A DNA stretch of 37,298 nucleotides from Eimeria necatrix. Taxonomy: Eukaryota; Apicomplexa; Conoidasida; Eucoccidiorida; Eimeriidae. Each line of letters begins with the position of its first letter. The stretch's first letter is position 1. Made by a program: the position numbers and the translations under genes. Below are positions 12,946-21,859 of the stretch, one piece after another. Under the pieces are notes generated by a model. That model was not told the DNA's origin and ran no database searches. It saw nothing but the letters and a program-made list of their open reading frames with translations. The stretch lies in assembly GCF_000499385.1 (NCBI RefSeq), contig NW_013655194.1, positions 5,215 through 42,512 of the forward strand. Direction: 5' to 3'.

Positions 12946-15636
12946 ATGGAAGCGCCCTCTGGAGATACTTTGGTCCCGCTGCAGCGGCCCCACCTGCTTG
13001 TTATTCAAAGACACAAGGCCTACGGTATCAACAGTAGAGAGCGACACAGTGCCAGTGACGACAGATGTAGCAAAAGCAGCAGCGAAACTGCCGCATCCGT
13101 TATAGGAAAGCTAGCAGCGAGCTTTCTGCCGCTTAACTCCCCGTACTCACGTTCACGAGGTGCTAAGGAGGGCCCACATCCGCCTGCGAGGCCGTTACCC
13201 CATGCTGCTCAAACAGCTGCAACCGCAATTGTAGACACAGCGGCTGCGGCGGCAGCAGCAGTAACAGCCGCGGCTGCCACGGCAGCTGCCGCAGCAGCAA
13301 CAGCAGCAACACGCTGCACAATATCCAGGGCCGCTTATGCAGCCGCACATTCATGCAGCACCCATAAATGGCCTTGCCCTATCCGTTCAGTGGACCACGG
13401 GCCTAAAGCGGGTCCTGAGGAGCCTGAGGGTTCCGTCAGGCTCCCGCCACGGCCTCGGGTGCTGCAGCAAGAAACTGGGCGGACCGTAGCAATAGAGTCA
13501 CATGGTACACTTTGCAGCCAATCGGAGCCTGCCAGTTTGGCGGAGAAAATGCCCGACAGCTGCCCAAAAGTGGCAGTAGCAGCTGCGGCTGCTGCTGCTG
13601 AGCTGCAGACACCGTGCGGCCGGCGGTGCAGCAACAAAAACAGCAGCAGCAGTAGCAGAAGCAGGAGTAACGACGGAATTAGGGCTGGGAATCGTTCTTC
13701 ATGGCACTATATGCTACGGCCCCAACAACTTCGGCGGAAGAAGCAACAGCAGCAGCAGGAACAACAGGAGCGCGTTCGTCTTGCAGTGAGTGATTACGGG
13801 AGTTGCCATGGCTGCTGCAGCTCCACATGCCATTTCAGCCTAGCAGTCAAACCTGAGCAAGAGCTCTCTGCAAGGTTGGCGCCCCTCTCTGGTGGTTTGT
13901 CTGCTGCTGCTGCTGTTTCTGCGCCTGCTGCTGCAGCTGCTGTCGGAGACAGCCCTTCTCCTGTTGTAGCAGTGAACACCGCAGCGGGCCATAATCTTGG
14001 AAAGCGACACTCAGCAGAAGCAGAGGCAGCAGTAATACCACCAGCAAGGCCTGTCAGCCCCGCTTCAGTGTGCTGTGGGCAGCTGCTCTTGCCATCTACA
14101 AAATGGATACCCCGCCCACATCTGGGGAAATATGCTTGTGGAGGGCGCCCTGTTGCTGATTTGTATGCAAGACAGGCCACTCCTGCTATTGCTGCTGCTG
14201 TGCTATGCAGCAACTGGGGTGCACAACTGAGGCATGCAAGTCGTTCAGGATATCGTGATAGGAGCCCCACTGCAACACAGAGAAGCAGCAGCACTGGCAG
14301 CTGCAACTGCAAAAGTGGCAACAGAAACAGAGCAGCAACGACAACGACAAAATTAGTGAAAACAACAACAGTACTAAGTGCAAAGCACGGCGATTTGGAG
14401 GTACCTACGTCCAGGGTTCCGCTGAACGTGGTTAAGCAGCCCCACCAGCAGTCTCGTCTCCAGTGTCCAGAGAAATCGCGTTACCACATGATGCGTATGA
14501 AGGAGCAACGAGTCCAGGAGGAGCAGGAGGAATATCAACAGCAGCACTTGCATTCGAGAGAGGAGCAGCAGTTGCAGAAGTTGCTGCAACACCCCCAGAA
14601 GTTACGGCAGCACAGCATGCGCAAGCAGCAGCAGAACGGGCGGCAGCAGCATTGTATTGTTGCCGACGTTCTATGCACAACAGAAGACAAGGCAAGAAGT
14701 ACATGCACCTCCAAACAGCAGCAGTCACCTCAACTCCTATACGAACCGCAGCAACAACAGCAGCTGCAGCTCAGCGTATTACAAGGAACTGAAAACACTG
14801 CTGGGTCTGGGAATTTCAAGGCCGCAGAAGAAACGGCCGTTCCTGCCGCGGCTGCCGCAACAGAATCCACTACAGTGGCTTCTTCTGTGGCAGCTTTTGC
14901 CTGCGGAGAAGCCACAGCTGTTGATGTTGCAACTCCAGCGCCTGTTGCTTCTTCTGCTTCGCCTTCAGAGCCAGCGAATAAGGAAGCCGACCTCTGCGCA
15001 CAGGACAGAAGCCACGAGAAGAAGCTACAGCAGCATCAGCCGAAAGAAAGACGGCAGCTAAAGCATCTGCTCCAGCAGCGACACCTGTACGTTACCATCG
15101 TGGTGGAGCGCATGTGCCGGGTGTTGCATCGATCTGCATGTCGCCGGCCTTTCAGGTTGTTGTTGATGCATGCGGTGCAGCAGCGTGCACTTCAACAACC
15201 GAAGTTAATACACCAGCTGGAGCAGCAGTGCCAGCCAAAGCAGCAACAACAGCCACAGCAACAACAGCAGCAAGAGCAGCTACAGCAAAAGCAGTGGCAA
15301 CAACTGCAGCAGCGCAACCAGTGGATCGACGCTGATCTGCAAAGTCTCTCACTTCATGATGAAGTAATTAGCAGAGAGACTTGCATGCGGCTGGAAGATT
15401 ACCGAAGGCGACTTCGGCTGCAACAGATCCGCCTGAAACACGAGCAGCAGCAACAGAAGCAGCAGCAGCAGCAACAGCAGAAGCGGCAGCAGCAGCTCAT
15501 TCAGCAGCTCGCCACTGCAGCGCAGGAGCTTAAGAAGGCCAATGATCAGCAAGAGGCTCTGCAGGGGCGTCTAGCTGCAGCCCTTTCTCGGCTACAACAC
15601 TTGGAGCAGCAACAGCATCAGCTGCAGTCGAGGTAG
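12946..15636 (+). CDS. Gln/Ala-rich coiled-coil protein, 896 codons, hypothetical
   Basis: This is one uninterrupted frame of 896 codons. It is Ala-rich around residues 99-122 and 210-220, has Ser/Arg-rich patches, and becomes Gln-rich from about 260, with a pure-Gln core near 833-850. The last about 100 residues (from 795) look like a real charged coiled coil: regular Leu/Arg/Glu spacing and motifs such as MRLEDYRRRLRLQQIRLK. No enzyme or binding domain is recognised. CAG-type tracts also keep other frames open (for example about 14463-14792), so parts of this frame may be intron or repeat rather than protein. A possible donor, GTAGCA, overlaps the stop codon, so the gene may continue downstream. 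Homopolymeric residue runs are typical of Eimeria proteins. A function cannot be assigned. Confidence 0.5.
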   Translation: MEAPSGDTLVPLQRPHLLVIQRHKAYGINSRERHSASDDRCSKSSSETAASVIGKLAASFLPLNSPYSRSRGAKEGPHPPARPLPHAAQTAATAIVDTAAAAAAAVTAAAATAAAAAATAATRCTISRAAYAAAHSCSTHKWPCPIRSVDHGPKAGPEEPEGSVRLPPRPRVLQQETGRTVAIESHGTLCSQSEPASLAEKMPDSCPKVAVAAAAAAAELQTPCGRRCSNKNSSSSSRSRSNDGIRAGNRSSWHYMLRPQQLRRKKQQQQQEQQERVRLAVSDYGSCHGCCSSTCHFSLAVKPEQELSARLAPLSGGLSAAAAVSAPAAAAAVGDSPSPVVAVNTAAGHNLGKRHSAEAEAAVIPPARPVSPASVCCGQLLLPSTKWIPRPHLGKYACGGRPVADLYARQATPAIAAAVLCSNWGAQLRHASRSGYRDRSPTATQRSSSTGSCNCKSGNRNRAATTTTKLVKTTTVLSAKHGDLEVPTSRVPLNVVKQPHQQSRLQCPEKSRYHMMRMKEQRVQEEQEEYQQQHLHSREEQQLQKLLQHPQKLRQHSMRKQQQNGRQQHCIVADVLCTTEDKARSTCTSKQQQSPQLLYEPQQQQQLQLSVLQGTENTAGSGNFKAAEETAVPAAAAATESTTVASSVAAFACGEATAVDVATPAPVASSASPSEPANKEADLCAQDRSHEKKLQQHQPKERRQLKHLLQQRHLYVTIVVERMCRVLHRSACRRPFRLLLMHAVQQRALQQPKLIHQLEQQCQPKQQQQPQQQQQQEQLQQKQWQQLQQRNQWIDADLQSLSLHDEVISRETCMRLEDYRRRLRLQQIRLKHEQQQQKQQQQQQQKRQQQLIQQLATAAQELKKANDQQEALQGRLAAALSRLQHLEQQQHQLQSR

Positions 15637-15700
15637 CAGCATCGTCAATGCGTGCACTAGCCTTCTGTTTATCGAGCAAAGAAGGCGGCCCCTATGCCAT

Positions 15701-15934
15701 ATGAAAGGAGTTCCAACAGAAAATTTTGGTTTGGCCCTACGCGAATCCATCTTTTCACTGTTCTTGCCGCAGCTTCTGGACAGAATCGCCGTTGCTGTAT
15801 GGTGGCTGCGTAGTGACACTCGCTGCGCAGTTACCCCTTTTGCTGCTTTTTCGATGTTAGCTGCAGCGGCTGCACCGTCTGTTTCAGTAAATGCAGCAAG
15901 CAGCGAGGCCGCTGCAGCAGACAGTCCAACCTAA
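15701..15934 (+). CDS. Small ORF, possible 3' exon of the upstream gene
   Basis: A 77-codon frame begins with ATG 64 bp after the Gln-rich frame. Its product has one hydrophobic stretch ending in AVAVWWL and an Ala/Ser-rich tail. It could be a separate small gene or the last coding exon of the upstream gene, but no donor/acceptor pair in matching phase was found. No family is recognised. Confidence 0.25.
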   Translation: MKGVPTENFGLALRESIFSLFLPQLLDRIAVAVWWLRSDTRCAVTPFAAFSMLAAAAAPSVSVNAASSEAAAADSPT

Positions 15935-16026
15935 GCCGACCTGAACACATTTTATTTGTTTTGCTGATGAGGTGCACGGACACCTCTGACGGCGATAACT
16001 GTTTGGCTTAAGCTTTCGTGTTTCGG

Positions 16027-16614
16027 ATGGTAAGTACGAGGAATAATGATTTGTGTTTTAATGTGCTACTGCTGATGCATATTTTGTCGCTGATGCACGT
16101 GCTGTGCCTACTTTTTTGCTGCTGCTGCTCGTCGCACTTGTTTGCTACTGGCCATTCTACTTGCTTTCAAAATATGCCTAGCAAAAAGTCGCGCGTTCTT
16201 TACGTGGCATACAAAGAGGAGGGCTACGATTTTCAGCACCGAGACCGAAGCCGCTCCAGCACAACCTGCTGCCACCGGTACTGGCTTGGCTTACGGGACC
16301 TTCTTAGTTTTCCGCAAACAACGCAGCAGCAAAACGCCCCTCACGAACGGCAAACAAATAAAAAGGGAAGCATATGCCGACGGCTCCGCACCTTGCAAAG
16401 GTTGCTACGGGCCATCTTGTACTAAAAGTAAAGCAGCTGGCGCCAGCTCACATATCAGCATATCTGCGGGTCTCTGGTGGCACCTCTAGGCATAATAGTA
16501 GGTGCCTCGATAGGTGCCTACGCGGGTGTCTCTGCTCAGGGCGATGGGAAGAAATTCGTAGGATTTCTTATGCAGGCCCCACGAGCACTCCTCAGAGGCT
16601 GCCCTGGAAATTAA
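16027..16614 (+). CDS. Probable small mitochondrial membrane protein, 3 exons, 84 aa
   Basis: Coding exons: 16027-16029, 16182-16277, 16459-16614. The first carries only the ATG and is followed directly by the donor GTAAGT. The second encodes a basic, Arg-rich, acid-free stretch beginning QKVARSLRGIQRGG, as expected for a mitochondrial targeting peptide. The third has a glycine-zipper-like hydrophobic helix (LGIIVGASIGAYAGVSAQ) and a short basic tail ending at TAA. Joined phases are continuous. Several frames are open between 16280 and 16450, so an extra or different middle exon is possible. The helix type resembles subunits of inner-membrane complexes, but no family is recognised. The stop overlaps the last codon of the convergent CSN2 gene. 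Confidence 0.45.
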
Positions 16615-19600
16615 AGTGTAGGATCGCTCTCTTGAGATGCTTTAGGCCAGAATGTATGTAAGTATCCAGCGAGGTCGTGCACCTTGCAGCACCACTCCTG
16701 TAGCAGCTTACCAGTGGCAACTGCTTCCTCATTTTGTGCACTCTTCAGCTGCGCGTACGCTCCAAACACAGCTGCATCTGCTACAGTAGCAAAGGAAATA
16801 CGGCTCCGCCAACACAACAGCAGCCGTAACAGGTACACAGCAACAGTAACGACAGGATAACGGAACGCACCCTCAGCACGTTTGCTTCATCATCAATAAG
16901 GGCAGGCAGTTGACCCTCACGTATGACCTGCGCAACGTGCGCACACCTCACAGATAGAATACATCATATTTTGATGAGCTGACGAGTATAGTGCGAACCG
17001 ATAGGATGAGACAAAAGCAAACTAGTGCTTCTGCAGGACACTAGTGGTGCTGCAGAGCTCCAATTGCAGCAACGACAGCAGCAGCGCCGCGAAGTGCTGC
17101 AGTATCGGCACCACGGAAAGACGAACATTGGAAACAGCAGCAGTAGTTGGGAAAGCAGTAGCTTCAGCGTTAGCCAGAGCAAGGCACACCTGCAACAGCA
17201 AGTGGCGTGTCTCTTCGCCTGAAAGGCGCAGTGTCTGCTGCAACCTCAGGAGCGGAAAAGCCGAATAGAAATTAGCAATGGCCCTTAGGCGCCTCAACCT
17301 ACAGAAACACACAGTGCTTTGCCCTATTTTCTCATTCGCAATCTAGAATCTTGAAGCGGATATTCTCACCCGGACTAAGCGAAAACGGAAATTTCGGTCT
17401 AGAATACGCACCGTACGGCTTGCAGCAGAGCGCCGCTACATTGTAAAGCGAAAGGGTCCACTGACTCAAGTATTTGCAGATGCTGTTAACGCATCACATG
17501 CATCGTCATGCAACGACCACTGAGCCCTAGGCCCTACACCAGGTACCATTAGCCCTCACCACAGACACACTACGGTCGCCGTTGTTGCACTGTACATCGA
17601 GAGAGGAGGCTATAGTTTCAACGGCTTGAAATTGAACTCCCCTATAGATGGCTGCAACTTGAGACCTTAAGATTTGGCGGTTTTGAGAGGAACTCCCCTG
17701 GAGATGGCTATCGGGTTTAGAAGCTAGGGCTCATAATCCAGCATCAAGTTCTAAACGTTTAGCAGTAACGCTTTAGGTTCATAAATTGAGCGCTTCATAG
17801 CTCACTTGCCGTCGATGCTGTAAGGACTAAAGATTAAAGGATTTCACGTTTCTGAACTACAATTTATAATTTGTTAAAGTAAGACGGCTTATTGCACCTC
17901 CTCGACGCCTGCAACGTCATTTGCCTCGAACGCCGCCCGCAGCGCCTTCGCCGATTGCACGTCTGGGTCTCCCTGCAGAGGATGCAACAACAGCATCAGC
18001 AACAGTGGCAGCACACAACTGGCATTTTTCACGCAACGCAGCAATAAAAGACCAACTAAAGGCACCCAGCGCGTCATGACAGCAACTAATGCAGCATTGC
18101 AATACTAAGCTTAACGCTGCTGCAACAACAGCACACCTGCAGAGCTTTTCCTTCTCTCGTACTGAAGGGGTCAACATCAGAAGCAGCCAGAGGAGCAGAA
18201 AGGACCGCACGTCGCAGTGCAGCTGCTGCAGCCCTGCATGTCAGTGAAGCCCCAAACCCTCATTAAAAAGTACGATGTCTAGGGGAAGGAAAAGGAAATC
18301 CAGATAATAAGTATATCCTGAGACTTCACCCAAAAATGCTGTGGGCAGCCCACTGGCCTTGAGGCTTGGGTTTCAGGGCAAAGCCTTTTAAGTTTAGGGG
18401 GGTGGAAAGCCTTACCGTGCATCTCCGATCTCCTGATGGTGCCGAAACGCAGCCATAAGGTGCGCATGAATATCAGTCCATGGCTGGTGCTGCCCCTGTG
18501 GCTCCTGCTGGTCATTTTGCTGTTGCTGCCGCTGCTGCAGGTCCGGGCGTCCGTGCAATTCTATGAGGAGCCGAGCCCCACACTCTCGGACTGCTGCTGC
18601 ACTACGGGGATCCAGGGAGGCTGCTGACAACCGCAGGGCGTGTGGCAGCAGCTGCTGCAGCAACTTCCAATCTCGACTGTACGTGCAGCAAAGGACTTCG
18701 ACTGCTGCTGCTTCCAGCTGTTGGTGGGGTGGCAATGAAGGGTCGCGGCCCGCCTGGTGAACCCGAGGCAGCAAATCTTCAGCCTGCGAGCACACATGTG
18801 ACAAAATTTTTGCACGAAATTGAACACAAAATCGCAGCCTAAGCAACCCCAATAAAGGCCTGAGTTGAACTGTGGAGGCCATCTAGGGGGGTTTCAGATT
18901 AGCCCCCTGCGCCCGTTTGGAAGTGACTTGGAAGTCCCGAGGGCCCAAAACAGCAGCACATGCACTATGAAAGCAACAAAGGATGAGAACTCCTGCTTGG
19001 GGTCCACGGTTTACGGCAATGACGGCAAGTGCAGCTATACCTTGGACCATTCCCCCAACTGCATGTACAGTCGCAGTAATTGACTGCATACATGGGCCCG
19101 CAGGCGCTGCAGCGTCAATACACAGACAATTAAGTTCCCTGTACAGGTCCTACAAAGCTTTGAATAGTAGCTCTCGTGTGTCTGGGAGAAGCCCACACTC
19201 CCAGTCACATTCTCAGGGGTTGAGACAAACGGTTTGCTTGCCTTGAGACCCTGAGTTTCTAGGGCGTCCAGCGTGCACAGCATAAGTCCTTCCAGCTGTT
19301 GCTCTCCTTCTCCCATAGGGTGCCCGCCCTGGTGTGCCTCACGGGGAACTCGGGGGCCACCAGAATCCCTTAACTCGTCATCTACAGGCAAAGAGGCTCC
19401 TGGTCCAGACTGGCGAGAACTTCTACCGTACTGGAAAATCTCGCCCTTGTCGCAGTGCTGCTCCTGGTTTTGTTCTACGTGGAGGTTCACACATTTGCGC
19501 TGCTGCAGCTGCTGCTGCTGCTCTTTACTGTCCCGCTGCTGCTGCAGCGGAACGGTAGCAAACACGTCAGGTAGTCCATCGTACTGCCGAATGCCTACAA

Positions 19601-20562
19601 GTTTAGTTGCTGCAGATAAGACTGCCTCTACTGCCGCGGTTGCTTCGCCAGAAGCAACGGCAGACAGCAGCTGCAACAGCCGACGGTAGTGCGCACCTGC
19701 TCGCAGGAAATCTCCTGTAACAGACACAGCAACAGCTATAGCGGTTAAGAAAATGGCGGTGCAGCAACAACCCCAATAAGGTGACACAGCGGTATCAGAA
19801 CAACCAAGGGCAACACCAGCAACAGAGTCAACAGCAGCAGTACCAGCAGTTGCAGCCATTGTACCTCCTCTGAGGAAAAGCAGCGTGAGAGACAGCAGTG
19901 ACTTGAAAGACCAGGGCTGCTGTGCTGCTTCTGCTTCCCGCTGCAGCACCTCTTCAAGCAAGGCAACGGCCTGAAAAAGCAAAACCTATACTTTGAGTCC
20001 CCACCTCAAAACTTATATGCCTGCTGCACAGGCTTGCCTGATCCTGAGTCCGCGTGTGCACAGCCTCGGCGGCAGCCTCTTTGGCAGTGTCCGTGCGCTG
20101 TGTCCTAATACTTTGGCTGCGCACGGTGCGTGGCCCTCGTGTATCCCATGAAACCTAGATAGCGGTTAAAAGTCTAGAATTATGTTGCTGGCATTTCCCC
20201 GTCAGAGAAGAGCAACAGCTCAAGCTCCGGGGAAGGCATGTGCTGCTGCAAGGACTTTCAGTTAATATTTAAAATTAGGATATGAAGTTTGCCTTTTCAG
20301 GTTTCGACTGCAAGCAGTCTTGGGCCTCATAGTAAAGGTTCTCTATAATCACTGCCGTTTCCTCCTCGGGACCCCATGGGCCCCCATCGGACTCGTACTC
20401 AAAGTCATACTCGTCCTCCATCACATGAGGGTTCTCCTGATCTTGTTGCAGTTTCTGTTGGTGCTCTTGATCGTGCTGCTTGTGCAGCCCTGCTGCTGTT
20501 GCCGATGCTTTGGTTGCTCCAGCTGCTCCACTCCTCCCTGCTGTTGCCTTTTCTATGGCCAC
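16611..20562 (-). CDS. CSN2: COP9 signalosome subunit 2, 11 exons, 609 aa
   Basis: Exons, in transcript order: 20562-20293, 19970-19865, 19714-19242, 19106-19041, 18783-18416, 18233-18137, 17972-17898, 17482-17412, 17298-17190, 16927-16871, 16748-16611. All phases join. CSN2 is the scaffold PCI subunit of the complex that removes NEDD8 from cullins. Evidence: the acidic N-terminus MEDEYDFEYESDGG followed by ENLYYEAQ, as in the family; helical repeats with PWSFKSLL and the conserved VRECGA; DVDPFSTRE before the PCI domain; and a PCI/winged-helix end (residues 460-600) finishing with LLQEWCCKVHDLAGYL. Residues 1-47 are extra and the start may instead be M48 (20421). A Gln-rich insert of roughly 90 residues lies in exon 3. 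Introns 1 and 3 have GC donors. The exon 11 acceptor is the least certain. The proteasome paralogue Rpn6 is less likely because it lacks this N-terminus. Confidence 0.85.
17640..17860. repeat. Degenerate telomere-like sequence in a CSN2 intron
   Basis: This part of the intron between exons 7 and 8 contains scattered variants such as GGGTTTAGAAG, TAGGGCTC, TTCTAAACGTTTAG and GCTTTAGGTT. They resemble a decayed TTTAGGG array rather than an intact one. Confidence 0.4.
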
Positions 20563-21859
20563 TCCAGAGCTGCAAATGAACGCACATGTAATGCTCTCGG
20601 TTGTGGTGCTAATACTGCTGCTACTGACGGTGTTGTCGCTGCTGCTGCTGTTGCCGTACTGCTCACGCTGCTATTTCCTCTCACCCGGACCGATTCCGAA
20701 GTAGTGCTCCTACCGCTTTTCTCAGGAGAATGGAAAATCTTTGGCTTGTGAGAAGCTGCCAGTGGGCCTCCTTACACCAAGGACATTAACGCCTCTTACG
20801 CATTTTTCTCGAGGGCTCTGCAAGCCTCACCGTAGCTGGAAGGAGTTGACACTTTTCATGTTCGTGGCTTGCATCTAAAATTAAGGAAATCGAATTGGGG
20901 ACATTAGACTCGGCGTCGTTATCGACTCTCGTCATCGTCTTTTTGGGGGCTTTTCACTTCCTGGGGGCCCCAAGTAGCTCAGGCGTGGTCGTCGCTGGAC
21001 CTTGTCGCGTTATTGGATAGGCTTGTTAATTGATTGTTTCAAATAGATCCCTTAAATCCAAATTCTGGACTTCATACATGAAAATATTCGCGTGCTAGTT
21101 GTGGAAGCATCCAAGATCACAAGCATGGATGTTCGGAGTGACCCTTCGAAGAGAGGGAGGGAAAACAATAAATTCATTTGTATGACATTAAATAAGCTGT
21201 CACTTCATCAGGGAGAATCGTTGAAGAGAGAAAAACGATGAAGTTGGAGGTGAACAGGAAGAGGCGAAGCCAAATAAGTATGCTAAGTATGCTAGTAGGA
21301 AATCTGCGCTGGCAGTGGCGACGAGTGTATGGCTTTTCAGGTAGTGCAGTCCGCAGCATATTCTTCAAGGCTTTGGCCAGCACAGGAGAAAATAGTTCGG
21401 TATTCGCACTCCACTGATCTGCAGTCGAGGCCATCGGCCCGCAGCATTATCGTATTACCAACGCGCAACCCTACACATAGCCCTATTCTATATCCTAGAA
21501 ATTAGGAGCACAGTACGACCGATTTTGAGCTCAATCCAAATGCCACTTCTCCTTGCCTCGTATTATTGGAACCCACGCACTTCAACGAGTTCCTTGATTT
21601 TGTTGCGCAACGAAACACCCGCCCATTCGCTGCATGCGTAGCACTGCCTTGACCTGAAGGGCTCTGCAGGTTTTACTGTTGCACTCTGACCGGCTAGCAG
21701 AACCACTGGGAACTTTATGATGCCAATATTAGCGCTCCCATGCCTACTTTCAGGGCGAGCAGACGCAACGAGCGTCGAGTCTGCACTACCGGGGGTTGTG
21801 AGACGATACGTGCCAAGGATTCACCGGGTTTCTTAGTTATCTGCAGCCTTAGTAGAGTA
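20563..21859. other. Intergenic region upstream of CSN2
   Basis: These are 1.3 kb between the 3' end of the methyltransferase-like gene and the 5' end of CSN2, both on the minus strand. GCT-rich triplets lie next to the CSN2 start (20,600-20,700). The rest shows no conserved coding frame, so it probably holds the CSN2 promoter and the 3' untranslated region of the upstream gene. Confidence 0.4.

Noticed and set aside
13163..15552. Several Leu- or Ala-rich minus-strand frames opposite the Gln-rich ORF
   Set aside because: They mirror CAG tracts on the other strand (CTG read as Leu, GCT as Ala) and have no domain or start context.
17022..17189. Read-through of CSN2 exon 9 to a stop at 17022
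   Set aside because: The frame stays open, but the family alignment stops at CAG|GTGTGC, and exons at 16927-16871 and 16748-16611 supply the missing PCI end and C-terminal helix in phase.
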